From: Tricholomella constricta
Lineage: Eukaryota > Basidiomycota > Agaricomycetes > Agaricales > Lyophyllaceae
Direction: 5' to 3'
NCBI GenBank assembly: GCA_013368375.1
Contig: JAACJP010000019.1
Location: forward strand, 721,020-785,019
Length of the DNA: 64,000 nucleotides
Part shown: one piece after another, positions 48,083-60,051 of the stretch
How the letters are laid out: each line of letters starts with the position of its first letter
How positions within the stretch are numbered: the first letter of the stretch is position 1
Notes under the pieces: model-generated
What the model saw: only the letters and a program-made list of their open reading frames with translations
The model's database searches: none
Told to the model about the DNA's origin: nothing
Program-made: the position numbers and the translations under genes

Positions 48083-48610
48083 CCGTGTACTCCGGGTCGA
48101 GATTGGATATCCGGATTAGCATCCGGGCAGGGCATACCTGGCCTCTATATCAATCCGTGCATTCGGTACTTTGCTCTGGGTCCATTACTATCGCGGCCTG
48201 CCTTACTTCCGGATCCGTGTACTCCGGGTCGAGATTGGATATCCGGATTAGCATCTGGGCAGGGCATACCTGGCCTCTATATCAATCCGTGCATTCGGTA
48301 CTTTGCTCTGGGTCCATTACTATCGCGGCCTGCCTTACTTCCGGATCCGTGTACTCCGGGTCGAGATTGGATATCCGGATTAGCATCCGGGCAGGGCATA
48401 CCTGGCCTCTATATCAATCCGTGCATTCGGTACTTTGCTCTGGGTCCATTACTATCGCGGCCTGCCTTACTTCCGGATCCGTGTACTCCGGGTCGAGATT
48501 GGATATCCGGATTAGCATCCGGGCAGGGCATATCTGGCCTCTATCCGTTCAATCTGTGCACCCATACCGGCACACATGAGTTGACATTGAATATCTGGAA
48601 CAGCATTCAG
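48083..48610 (+). repeat. Minisatellite: four 132-bp units
   Basis: Units begin CCGTGTACTCCGGGTCGAGA at 48083, 48215, 48347 and 48479, a constant period of 132 bp. The last is truncated near 48545 and followed by degenerate pieces (ACCCATACCGGCACACA at about 48560 and 48647). Copies differ by very few bases, e.g. CATCCGGGC versus CATCTGGGC. Because 132 is a multiple of 3 and no stop occurs, the array keeps two frames open, which is not evidence of a protein. Confidence 0.93.
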
Positions 48611-48944
48611 GCAGTACATACTTCTGTATATCAATCCGTCTGTGCACTCATACCGGCACACAGGGAGGGGGGTTCAGTATTGTTCCAGAATTGGGAAATC
48701 CGGATCCGGACTCCAGCAGCGGAATGTGACCCGCAATTCACGTATACTTGAGGTAACGCAGTTAACCTCTCATTGTGGATCTGCACACTTTCAGGCAGCA
48801 TTATTTATTTTGTAAATCTAATGTCACACACACTCCAGTGGAGATTGATTGTGATAGGATAGTTTCAAGTTAATATCACGGTGCATAGATACAGCAATCA
48901 ATATTTTCAGGATAGTAATGACACTTTTCCTTCTCTAGATCATC
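48611..48944. other. Non-coding stretch between minisatellite and SDFDF gene
   Basis: AT-richer, no ORF of note. It would be the 3' flank of the minus-strand SDFDF ORF. Confidence 0.35.
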
Positions 48945-49917
48945 CTAATTATCTCCTTCATTGTCTGGCTCATCTATGTCTTCACCTAAAATAAGTGCAT
49001 CAGAGAAGTCGGCGAAATAGGCAGCAGAGTAGGGGCCGTGGAAGGCGATGTATAGATCCGGATTCGTATCCGGGCTCAAATCCGAATCCGACTCCGGGTC
49101 TGTCTCTGGCGTCTCTGCTGAGTCCGTATCTGCATCGCCATCCGTTCCTGTGTCCGCTTCTGTGTCCGTGTCACTTTGATGGTTGGGTGAGCTTTTATGC
49201 TCATCAGTGCCCCCTGTGCCTACGCTTACCTGATTGTCGATGTCCATTCGGTCAGAGATGTCGAAGTCAAAATCAGATCCGGCTTCGCTTGGGAGGGCTA
49301 CCGGGTCCGGCAAGTCCCGCTACCGCTGTGCTTGGGGCCTGGGCAACGGTGTTGGATATTGTGGGAGCGGCGGGTGACATGGCGAAGTCAAAGTCGGATC
49401 GCGCCTCACTCGCAGCACGGATGAAATGGCGAGTGGGTGACATGGAGAAGTCGAAATCGGAAGACGCCTGACTTGCAGCGCGTATGAACCGGCCGGTTGA
49501 CGGGACTGCAAAATCGAAATCAGAACCCGCCTGACTGCTGACTCTAGGCAGGTGTGGGCCAGGGCTAGTAGTGTGGTTGGTGGGAAAGGGGGCAGCTGCC
49601 GGACCAAGATTGGGTACAGTGTTGACGTTGAAGTCAAAGTCGGAACCCGCCTCACTTTGAGGACTGGGTTTGCGGTCCGGAATTGCATGCTCGACATCTG
49701 AACCCGGCTTGCTTGCACCATGAGCCGGGGGAAGTTGACCAACTGATGGCACGGAGAAGTCGAAATTTGAGTCAGCCTGGCTTGCAGCGCGAGCCGGTGG
49801 GTTTTGACTGGCCGACGGTACGGAGAAGTCAAAGTCCGAACCCGCCTTGCTTGCAGCGCGAGGGGCGGGGACCGGAATGGCAGTCAAAGCCGGAGAGATG
49901 GAATCGGCCACTCGCAT
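48945..49917 (-). pseudogene. SDFDF-repeat protein of the KDZ region, one frameshift
   Basis: Minus strand, from about 49917 (MRVADSISPALTAIPV) to 48945. It holds eight spaced copies of a short motif of the form (A)ASxAGSDFDFxxPS, for example KAGSDFDFSVPS, QADSNFDFSVPS, EAGSDFDFNVNT, QAGSDFDFAVPS and EAGSDFDFDISD, about 20-30 residues apart; one copy has drifted to KPGSDVEHAIPD. A frameshift near 49317 separates the eighth copy and an acidic tail rich in D, T, S and E. Regularly spaced aromatic-acidic motifs in a disordered chain look like repeated peptide docking sites. No family recognised. It may be the 3' part of a longer gene beginning near 50890. Confidence 0.55.
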
Positions 49918-49942
49918 GGAACAGCTGGAGTTTGAGGGAGGC

Positions 49943-50890
49943 CTAACATCCCTGCCTTGATCTTTTTTGGCCCTCCTTCCCTGCCGGGTGGCAAGAGTTT
50001 GCTTGGGGGGGGGGCCAACTCAGTCCTTGGCGGTCGGATGGCACATGAGGTGGGTCAGGAATCTGGAATGGGAGGGGAGGGGGTCCGGGGGTCGGTGGCC
50101 GGTATGATGGAACTGCGTGCCAATCCGGGAAATTCTTCGGATTCAAGACCGGAGGGGGGGCATTGTCTTCCGCGACCTCCTCAAATCGCGGCCGCCGGGT
50201 CCCCTGCATGGACTCAGCTTCTGACCATTCACCTGTCAGGGTTCCCACAGATAGATCCCGCTCGTAATCCGAAAACATTCCGTCGATTGCTGCAGGCTGG
50301 AAGGCTGCAATGGCTTCCGCCCGGGTTAATCGAACGGGAGGGATCCGGCCACTGGAATCCAGATCCGGTATTCCACCGCTCAAGCCCGCCGTTCCTGACA
50401 TTCCACGTGCTTCCGCCACATGCTTCTCCTTGAGCGCACCAATGAAGTGGAGTCGATGAAATCCGGCGGTGAGTCGGAGACCTTGCAAGCGGCGGGTGCA
50501 GAAGGTAGAGTGAGTCCCGTGTGCTTGAAGACGCATGTCCAAGAATGAATTTGCGGTTGCGGGTGGGGCAGTGTTGGCACAGACAACCTGCCAGAGACCG
50601 GGGCCTGACTCCGATGCAGAGCAAGTGCATTTGCAATGTTCTCGCTGTCCAGTAACGGAGAATCCGAGAATCCGGCCCACCAAACGCACTCGTAGTTTTC
50701 AACCCGGCGGGAAGGATGACCGGATGGCAACCCGACATCGAGGACAGCCCGGATTTCGGGTGACAAAAGCCGAGTTAGTGTCCATCGCGGACGGTAGAAG
50801 AGGTTGTTTGTGAGAATTCGGATAAGCGGGGGTACATCGCAAGCATGTCCAAGGACTGCGGCTGCACCGGTGTGTGCCAGGACAAAATCC
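49943..50890 (-). other. Probable coding remnant upstream of the SDFDF ORF
   Basis: Two minus-strand frames look protein-like. About 50890-50380 includes TRLLSPEIRAVLDVGLPSGH and ENYECVWWAGFSD, and 50425-49943 includes LTRAEAIAAFQPAAIDGMFS and a Pro-rich end. They probably belong to one gene broken by frameshifts or unrecognised introns, continuous with the SDFDF ORF. No domain recognised. Confidence 0.35.
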
Positions 50891-51362
50891 TAAGCAGCGG
50901 TCAGCAGGACATACACGCAGATCACAGAATTGGTTACCAGTTCGGCCGAAATGTTTTGCACCGCGAGTGATTTTTGTGTGTCGGTTAGATCTGGTGTACT
51001 TATTACACTCGCGAATGCACAGCGGAGACGAGATTCGACATAGTATATGACTTCCTGGGCAAATCTTGCATTTTCAGCATGGTTCCCCAACTGTAAGTCA
51101 AGTGGCGTTGTCGGGTATAGTCGAGTGTAGCTTGAAAAAGATTGGATTGTTGAAGATCAGATTGCGGCAGATAACAGTCTGTGTGACACATGTGACACTG
51201 CTTGATTACCCATATTTGGGTTCACTGCGGAATGAAAAGAGCCCGGATCCGTGACCGGATTCGCATTCAGGAACGTTTGTCCGTTCCCGGACATTTATCT
51301 TGTGTATAATTTACGGTAGACACAGGTTCATCCTTCATGGCATTTGGAGTATATATAGCTAT
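50891..51362. other. Spacer, 3' of the KDZ transposase
   Basis: No gene recognised. A short CCGGATCCGTGACCGGATTCG cluster lies near 51242-51262. Confidence 0.35.
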
Positions 51363-54300
51363 CTATGATCTCAAAGATGCGTATTTTGGATTGATTGTGA
51401 GAAAGGTTTGATCCGCCTTTGTAGCCAGGAGCTCATAGGCCGCAACTTTCCGTGCTGCGTATGCAGCGGGCCCGGCTTCCGTGCTCATTCCGCGCTCCTT
51501 CCAGACATTTGACTGATGACAGAGGTATCTTACCGTCCAATCCATTTCATATCCCAGCAGTTGAAACTCTTCCCCCCAACGCTGCCGTTGTGCACGAGCA
51601 CGCAAGAAATGAACCCGGTTGACTGAGTAGAAGTTCAGAAACACATAGTCAGGTGAACAAAATACATACACTCAACAACTGCCCGCGGGTTATCTGCAGG
51701 AAGGTCATTGACCCGCCAGATCCACGAGAGACGTTGGGTCGATGCACCTGCAAGATTTAGATCCCGGATTGCTGTACTGCTGTGCAGATCCTGTGGCTCC
51801 AAGACCTTGTACATTTGCAAAATATCCCGGTGGGCACCAAGGGCCACTAAAGCAGCCCGACACCTGCGGTATAAGCGGCCGAGCCCAGCAATTTTGTCAT
51901 TTGTTTTTAATAATGTGCCATGGACCTGGGTCCGGACAACCTTCCGTGGCGCAACCCGGAGCACCTGAGAATACAAAAAAGACTTCTCGGCAATGAGCTC
52001 CCGGAGAGTATTGAGAAGTTCCTCAGCTTGCGTTATGCGGAGTACAAGCTCAAGTTTGGCTGCGGGTGACTTTGTGTCCCGGGTAGAGGACGGCAATGGA
52101 ATGGTAATCCGTTCAGGCAGAACATTGGGATAAGCTGGTGTTTCCGGGATGTCATTCCGTGAAACCAGGTTCGGGGCCTCATCCGGATTGTCAAGGTTGT
52201 CAAAGGCTCCCACGTCTAACGGATCAAGGGTGTCTACAGCGGCATGCCCAGTGTAGCCGGCACGCGACTGCAGAGTGGTAAGCACGAGTAACTGCCCATT
52301 TAGGGTGCCTCTGTCAACCTCAATGGATTTCCGGTCCTCCGGCCGAGGATCCATGGAAAGCCGCTTGACCCGGTCCTGGATGTCAATTCTTCAAGAGAAT
52401 AAATACAGTGTATCCGCTGCAGGGCATCGATACAAACATACTGCGATATTTCGAGATCTAAAGCAAGCTGAATCCATTCTTCATCCACTGTTGAGATGTT
52501 GTGTGAACGGGTAGATCGCTGCCTGACAGTCACTTCCGTGGTACGGGCCCGGAGGATGTCCATTGCTGTGATGTCGTCGAGCCGGCAATCCTCTGCAGCC
52601 TTGATTTCAGCCTCCCACACCGCTATGGCAGCCGGATCCATGGTGGCGACCAATTCGTCGTGATATGTTTCTGTCGCATCCCGCATTTCAGTGGCCCGGG
52701 TGAAACATTTGCACAGGGCGGCCGCTGGGACATTCCGGATTCAACCGGGTTAAACGGATTCGGGTTGGGCGGGATCAGTAAAGGCCACTCACGCATGTCC
52801 AGGAGCTTCTTCCAGTTAGAATCATTCATGTGGTCATCCAATATTTCTGCCCGGTGTGCTAACGTTGCTGTCCGGGTCATCAGTTCAAAACCGACCATAA
52901 GCTTTCCAGTATCTCCCCGGCCACAATTGCGGCCCCGGGAATGAAGGATGAAGCATAACGGAGAAAACACGCATCCTTGTGTCCGTGGACGTGCATGAGA
53001 CCTATAGCACGTTCAATTAGCAACCCGGGTGGTAACTTGTCTCCAATCCGGGCCATGAGGTGAATGATGTACTGGCAGACAATATCGTAAATGAAGAGGA
53101 CAAGCAGAATGGGCCCCATATTGGTGGTTTTCAATGCCTGAAGGAACGCCCAGTCGGTCACAGCTTGCTTTTCACCGGCATCCATGTTCGTCAGACTGTT
53201 CGGGGCAAAGCACCCGTGGCGGGCACAGGCAATCGCAACAATTCCGGTGACATTGTATGCCTTTGAGGTGAGCAACATGCCTTTGAGGTGAGCAACACTT
53301 GTTCTACAGCCCGAAATTGGTTCTCGCAGGGCGCCTTCTATTTTTGTGAATGAGTAGCAGGAACAAATGATGATGCGCAAAGCCTGCCGGTGCAATCCGG
53401 ATTCCGGATTGTAAGTTCCGGATTCTGGATTCTGGATTCCAGCATGAATTCCAGGACAGATTCCGGAATCAGGGCTTTGGGAAGAGTAGACAGACAAACT
53501 CACCGTCGGCTTCTCCACCGCATTCGCCAGAAACTCCTTATAATCCGCATCCTTTGCCATCATGCCACCACCCTCCGACAACCAAACATCCGGTGCCGGA
53601 TTCTTATGGCGCACATGGTCGGCCTTGAAATTCCCGTCTGCCACAAAGTTCCGCATATACACTTTCCTGAGTGGCGAGTTCAAACAAGCGGTCCCAGAAA
53701 GAGTGCCATGCTTACTTATTTGGGTCTGTTTCCCAGTCGGGACAGAGATTAACACCGGGTTGTGAACAGGTAGGACAAAAAATTGCGAGCTCTCCCGGGA
53801 CCGGATTCATTGGGTCCGTTTTCCCGTGCCCGTATCCGGCCCATTTGATTTTTTTTAACCATCGCCAGCATCGGGAAAGCCGTCGCAATTCGCGGTAGAA
53901 ATTATCGACATCTGCTGAGTTGCCAGTGAGGGAAGTTAGGTGACCCAGCTTCTGCCAGTACTGAAAGGCCGATGCTTTGCATTCCAGGTTGGCGAGCCGA
54001 TAGTCATCCAGTACGGCTGTCGTAAAGAGAGTGCGATACCGGGCAAAGCTCGTTGGCACGAGCCGGGAATGGATTAAATCCATAGGAGTAGAGCCCGGCG
54101 TACATTTACAATAGACCAAGGCGATGTAGTGAACACCATTAATGTGTACCACACGGACATAACTGTTGTTCATCCCGTCATGCCGCAGTAGTGCAAGGTC
54201 TATGGGTTCTAGGACGGCTTCTTCTGCGGCTTCATTTGCACAGCCGTCGTCATCGGGTTCCAGGCCATAGAAGTCTCCCATGTCACCATCGTCCTCGTCA

Positions 54301-55133
54301 AGGAAGTTCGTAAGAAGGGCGGGGAGTCCGGTCTTGGGTCCGGGCCCGGGATCGGATTGGGATGCACACACTTGATCACCATCAGATTGTGCCACAGTCA
54401 CTGACACACCACTCTCCCTGTCCTTTTGTTCCTGATGCCGCTCCAATTGCTGACATTGGAACACAAGCCCTGGACACAATGGCTCACTGGAGCAATGCGG
54501 GATGAGAATGTATGCTCCGACCTCCCAGAGGTCGGCCCTACGGAAGAAAGTACCTGTCCAATACTCAATCCGGTGCAAGGGGTTTTCGGAATGGCTCCGG
54601 CGCATACAGCCACGGCATAGCAACCTCGGCGCAATGCAATCAAGGCAGCGCCATTCACCTCTGAAGTCATCAGGGCACATTGGACAGGGTGTTACTGGAC
54701 TTTTTGCTTCCCGAGCTAGCAGTCCTTGCAATAGTTGTGGTGCATGGTTGACAAATTCCATGATGTAGTCATGCTGCCTCTGAGTGGAATAATTAGGACC
54801 CATGGAGAGAGGGTCATACTTGTCACATACTTTACGTTGCCTGTTGGCATTGACCTGATCAACCGAATCATCTGGATAGCCTTGACCATCGATATGTGGA
54901 GCCGTGCCATGTGCACTGTCGTTATTGAGGAGGTCAGTCACCTCTACAGCATCACTGACTGGGAACGTGTCTGGCACAGGCTCGGGTGTCATCCAACGGA
55001 AAGGGACCTGGGTTCTCTGGATATGGTGGCCTGTTGGAGTGGTTCGGTCTTCAATGACCTCCTCCACAACACCAAAGTTGTCATCCTCATGGAATTCATC
55101 GACATCGCGTCTTCTTTTCTTACTTCTGCGCAT
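51363..55133 (-). pseudogene. KDZ-family transposase with CxC2 zinc-binding N-terminus, frameshifted
   Basis: ATG at 55131-55133 (MRRSKKRRRDVDEF), final stop TAG at 51363-51365, with at least five introns. The N-terminal half has the CxC2-type Cys cluster that accompanies KDZ transposases (CPMCPDDF, CLDC, LLCRGCMRRSHSENPLHRIEYW). The RNase H-like core follows: first Asp in FVADGNFKADH, CENQFRAVEQ, the block GIVAIACARHGCF, second Asp in YDIVCQY, HVHGHKDACFLRY, and the Glu in GEILESLWSVLN followed by TRTATLAHRAEILDDHMND. The helical C-terminus (QAEELLNTLRELIAEKS) runs to 51363. A perfect 20-bp tandem duplication at 53257-53296 shifts the frame inside the core, so this copy should be dead. A divergent companion gene starts 270 bp away on the other strand. 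Confidence 0.88.
53257..53296. repeat. 20-bp tandem duplication that breaks the KDZ frame
   Basis: ATGCCTTTGAGGTGAGCAAC occurs at 53257-53276 and immediately again at 53277-53296. One copy fits the conserved block (LLTSKAYNVTG); two copies shift the frame by two bases. Confidence 0.9.
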
Positions 55134-55403
55134 TGTAGTTGAGAGAAAAAAATAAAATGGGGGGCAGCCCTGGTGACTCTTATTATTGACATTCAGCGCG
55201 TGGTGTACTGCGTGAAGCCATGCAGCAGGTCATGCTGCTGATGCATGTGTTGCCTCATTTGGCAATTGATTTGCCAAATGCGGTATCAGAAGTGGATCCG
55301 GAGTATTCACGGATCACGGGTCCAACGAGTCCTCAACGGACGGAATGTTCCGCGACACAGGGGGCCTTTATATTATTCATGCCAGCACATCTTGCATCAT
55401 CCC
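55134..55403. promoter_or_regulatory. Shared divergent promoter of KDZ transposase and companion gene
   Basis: Only 270 bp separates the two opposite starts. It contains a CATCATGCTGATGCATG-type palindromic area near 55225-55245. Divergent pairs like this are usual in KDZ elements. Confidence 0.45.
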
Positions 55404-56662
55404 ATGTCTGATCAATGCGGGACCGGGCACCTGCCTGCCCCAACGGTGCAGCAGCCTGAGCCGGATGGAGTGTCACCGGATCCGGCCGGTCTTCTGCCTA
55501 CCGCGGAAAAAACAAAGAATCCGCCGGCTTACCCGGATGACGAGCGGAAAGTTTTGAACAGGTATCGTCATGAATACCGTCAGCAAACAATCCGTGAAGG
55601 AAGGGCATCAGTTATGAGGAATAAAATACTTCCTGCCTTGTTCAACTATAGGCAGATCAAGGGTATTACACATAATGCTGCTCAATCCAAACAAGAAGTT
55701 CGGGTGAGTCCTGAACATATTCACCTGGAGAAATTCTCTCACAAAAGGAACAGAAGTTGGGTCAGTATGTAACCAACACTTGGCGTCCCTACACGAGGGC
55801 AAACAAATGTGGTAGAACCATCAATGTAACGCTGCAGGATGTTGTACAACGCACAATGGCCGACGGGATCAATGAGGAGTTGGAGAACATTCTCCTTGGC
55901 ATGGAGCATGGTAAAGCCTTTGAGCAGTACAACAAGGCAGTCGCTCGTGTCATGCAGGCCTTAACAGAAGAAAGGCGTGCGCAACTCGAAGCCCAGGCGA
56001 GGGAGTGGAGTTCAGAAGGTCTGCCACCTGAGGAGCAACGTCGGTATGTCTTCCCGGTTCTACATCATCATTCCGGGTTCCTGTGTTGTGTCCGGTTCCC
56101 AACCCGGACCCGGACCCGGGCCCGGGTGGGTTCCCGAGCTAGGACTCATACATTTCTCAGGATTGCAGCCAAACGTGGTATTCGAAAGGTTCGGGATGTG
56201 GACTTACAACGTTGGCGGGAGATGGGAATGCTGTCCTTGACATTTGTGGTGTTCACAGGGGATGATGGAAAGCTTACTCTGCGCTGGTATGTACTTGTCC
56301 TTGCCGTACCATCCCGGCCGTGAATTACATCCACAGCCACGATCAAATTGCGGAACATATGGGCGCAGTCAGTCCACGATTTGGCGACATCTACAAAGCC
56401 CAAGTTCACGACATTAAGAGGAAGCTCATTGACTACGTAGTGTCACTGAAGGAGTCCATGGCCCCACACTCCCTCAAGAAACTGCCAACAGCAACAGAGC
56501 AACGACCGGATCTACAAATCCGACTCACAGATTCCGGGTTTCCGATCCTACCTGACCTTCCCGGGGATGGCGTTGAGCAAAACAAGAAACAATTGGAGGC
56601 CGTAGTAAGGAATTTTTTGAATCAACACTACAGTATGCTTTTTTTAGCATTGCATGAGAAGC
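55404..56662 (+). pseudogene. KDZ-element companion protein, 3' end cut by an LTR
   Basis: ATG at 55404 (MSDQCGTGHLPAP). Exons join by GT-AG introns at about 55704-55753, 56044-56167 and 56287-56330. Recognisable blocks: RKVLNRYRHEYRQQTIREGR, ALFNYRQIKG, RPYTRANKCGRTINVTLQDV, KAFEQYNKAVARVMQALTEE, a later acidic/hydrophobic stretch, and EAVVRNFLNQHYS near 56600. The style matches large companion proteins encoded next to KDZ transposases in mushrooms, presumed to help transposition; that role is inference. The reading frame is cut at 56663 by the TGTCACGACC LTR; the downstream part is not seen here. Confidence 0.55.
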
Positions 56663-57020
56663 TGTCACGACCGCCCCTAATGACCACCCCTAAAACTCAC
56701 ATCCACTACGTTTTCCCACGCACGACCACTGTATATATATGGCACCACTTCTCTGTTGGACTCTTTACCTCGATATTACCATTTGTTACGACTAGTTCCC
56801 GTTCCCGTTTCTTATTCTCTCTTACTCTCTCGGTTTACTCAGCTCCGCAATTGTATCACTTGTGCTCACTCGTTCGAATAAGCTCCTGTGAACATCCTCG
56901 TCAATGCTCACGACCTCCGATTACCCTATCGGAGCCCGTCTTCCTTGACGACGTCAGGCCTGTCCGCTTTGGTGGTCTCGGAATAACTCCGCAACCAGCG
57001 TGCTACGCAAGGTCCTAACA
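56663..57020 (+). repeat. 5' LTR of Ty3/Gypsy element 1
   Basis: Starts TGTCACGACC and most likely ends GGTCCTAACA, with a TATATATATGG box at about 56731-56741. Gag follows at once. The partner LTR is not in the window, so the 3' edge of this LTR (358 bp) is inferred from the TG...CA rule. Confidence 0.65.
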
Positions 57021-57049
57021 TAATATCGAGGTCTCCCCACCCACCGGAC

Positions 57050-59914
57050 ATGTCCTCGACGATAGTGGAGCCCAACACCACAGTCCGCTATCAAAACTTC
57101 GAAGGTCCCTCTTTCACACAAAGAAGACCTTCACCACCACCTTTCGGAACCTCCCCTGCCTCAACAGGACACATGATGCAAGGGACCTTCAGAACCAACA
57201 GGTCCAGGCTGGAACACAACATTTTCCAACCAGGCCAACACGAGGGGGACTTTTCCTCAGCCAGTCAGGACCCTCGACGACCCCTACCCCGGACCCCCTC
57301 AAACGTATTCAACCCGTCCTACCAACTCGCCACCCCCAACTATCCCCCCTTACCACCATCCGCAACGGCCTCCGGACCTCCGCCTTCAAGTAACCAGACT
57401 CCCGGGTCATACTACGAAAGGTTGAGGCACCCGGAGATGTTCCAGAGGAGGGATAGGGCTCGGGAGGAGGGACAGGGACACTTCGCTCGTCAACAAAACC
57501 CCTTCCTACATGGTTCAGACCACGAAAGAATACTCTACGAGCTCCGCATGATGCGGGAAGAGTTTTCACGACAAGCGCACGAGCTCCTAGTCGAAACCAT
57601 GGGGATGGATCATCAACCCCGAACACCGGAACAATGGGCCAACCTCGTGTTGTCGACCATGTAACTGCACGAAGCCCATCGATTACCCCCACAACTGACG
57701 GTGTTGCTACAAATGGGGGGAAACGAAAGAAGGTTACACGCCCTGGCTGGAGAAATCCAGACGTCCAACGAGGGAAGAAGATTCTCCGACCCCCAAAGCG
57801 CGGGACGTTCCTTCCACATGCCAATTCAGGAGCCCGTTCCCTCCAGAATCGAAACTAGATTCGAAGAACCTCCACGAGCGACAAGCACGGTCAATACGCA
57901 GACAGCTTCGGCTCTACTCAGGAGGATGAACCAAGGGAACGCACCCCCCAGCCAAGAAGGGTTCGAACCCACCGTCACACCAGGGACAGACGCTCGAAGA
58001 GCTCCGACGTTCGGGTTCTGGGGAGCCCACAACTTACAAAGAATCCCCGAAGAGAACCCCTCTGTCGAAGGACCGTTTTCCAGGCCAAATTCGGGTTTTC
58101 AGGGCCCACAGAGGACTTTCGCAAACCAAGAAGGAGTACCTCCGAGGGAACCTGAGAACATTCCCCTACCTCCGTCGGAACGGGGAATCCCAACGCCACT
58201 GTTGTACGCCCACAGCTACGAACTACGCGAAGAAAACTCGGAAAGAAGAGAGGGAGCACCCCCTAGGGCACGAGAAGACTGGCGCCAAACACCACCTCAT
58301 CTGGCAAATCAGAACAGGAGGTCACCGCAAGGCCCACGCCCAATCTCCCCAAGAGAACGACGTGGAATCGGAGCGGACCCCGGCCCCGGTCAAAACGTAA
58401 ACATCCTCGACGGAAGGCAAGGGACCCAACAACAATTTCCCCAGTTCGAACAATACAGAACTGGCTACAACCCCGGACCAGCCCCACCCATACCCGGCGG
58501 ACGACCGAACCCCCAGTACAACGGACCACCTCCACAGCCCCAACCACCTCCGGGATCTTCGGGACCACCTACCCCGAGAGGAACTCAATGGGGAAACGGC
58601 CCTGGAGGACCAGGAGGGGGAGGAGGAGGTTATTGGGGAAACGGCCCCGGAGGAACAGGAGGTCCTAGAGGAGGGGGAGGTCACGGAGGATACGGACCAC
58701 CACAAGGACCAGGAGGCCCGGGAGGCCACGGAGGTCCCGGAGGGGGAGGAGGAGGCCACGGAGGAGGAGGAGGAGGAGGCCCACCCGGAAATCCGGGAGG
58801 AGGCCAATTCGCAAACCCTCAACGACCCCCACCTCCACCGCAACAGCTCTTAGGCCCAAACCAAAACCTGACCCCGGAACAGTACTGACACCTCCTAAAC
58901 CTGGAATCGAAAATCGACATCAGGAAACTGGACCCCTTCACTGGAAAAGAACCGAGGAGATGGAAAACCTTTGTCACGGAATGCCTAGTAACGTTTCAAG
59001 CCAAGGCGATCACCTATGAACAGGATCACCTGAAGGTGTCATTCGCGAGCTCCTAATTAAAGGACGGAGCTATGGACTACTTTTGGCTACAACTCACGTA
59101 CAACCCCCAACACCCAATGTTCACGAATTGGGAAGGATTCGTACACGAATTAGGATCACGCTTCGGAATACCGAACTCGAGAGTGGAAGCCGAGAACAAC
59201 ATTTCGCGACTGAAAATGAAGGAATGGGAAAAGTTCACAGCATTCATCATCAAGTTCGAACAAGAAGCGTACGAAACAGGCTGGAACTGGGTAGCACTAC
59301 AGTTCACACTCCGGAAAGCGCTCCCCCAGCGAATCCTTAACGTCCTGGCCATCGCACCAAGCCCCAAAACCTACGAAGGTTACCGAGATCTGGTCACCCA
59401 AATCGACCGGAGGTACTGGGAACATCGCATAGAAAATCCAGAGTCCTACAAACCCCTCTGGGCGAATAATGCGAACACCTCCAACACCTCCGCACGACCT
59501 CCGATGGGACCTTCGGCCGGACCCGCAAGCCGCACGATGCCGCAAACGGCTCAAGGGAACAGGAACGCACGCTTGAACGCCGAAAGTCATGATCAGGACC
59601 CGGACTCAGGTAAGGAAGGTAAGGCGCAAGGCCAAGAAATCGCATGGGATGACGAAGAGGCCCTACAAGCCAACAACTTCGGGTTCAAGAAGTCAACACG
59701 CCCCTGGGTGAAGATCGACGAAGACGTAAAGCAACAACGAATTCGAGACAAGGCCTGCATCCTATGCGGTGATCTGGAACACTGGATGCGCGACTGCCCA
59801 ACAGCAAACACCATGGGCAGAGCCACCTATCTCATGGGCGACGATATCTTCGAATTCCATCACAAGACAGAAGAGGGAAACGCGGGGGCGATTCAGGACT
59901 TGCCCGGGCTCTGA
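57050..59914 (+). pseudogene. Ty3/Gypsy gag, element 1, three in-frame stops
   Basis: One frame from MSSTIVEPNTTVRY at 57050 to TGA at 59912-59914, interrupted only by TAA 57662-57664, TGA 58886-58888 and TAA 59054-59056. Each makes sense as CAA or CGA before decay (STM-Q-LHEAH, EQY-R-HLLNL, SS-Q-LKDGAMDYF). The N-terminal 600 residues are Pro/Gln/Arg-rich and end in a long Gly-Pro tract (58590-58800). The capsid domain follows (LDPFTGKEPRRWKTFVTECL, FTNWEGFVHELGSRFG, EKFTAFIIKFEQEAYETGW). A CCHC knuckle (CILCGDLEHWMRDC) lies near 59757-59800. No protease or pol follows; element 2 begins at 60052. Confidence 0.88.
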
Positions 59915-60051
59915 ATCGCGAAGATCTAAAACCGGACCTTGACACTAAACTACGTGCAATGGCATTATCGACAACGGACACCCGCACAGTAACTCTCTCC
60001 TCCCATTCATCACTGGCATTTCTAATACACCTCACGCCAAACGGAGGAGGA
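59915..60051. other. Remnant between Ty3 elements 1 and 2
   Basis: 137 bp with no motif. Element 1 loses its pol here, where element 2 inserted. Confidence 0.4.

Noticed and set aside
48041..48751. Open frames over the 132-bp repeats as a repeat protein
   Set aside because: The unit length is a multiple of three, which keeps several frames open; no start context, domain or codon bias supports translation.
57309..58843. Long minus-strand ORFs over the Ty3 gag Gly/Pro tract
   Set aside because: Antisense to a clear gag frame.
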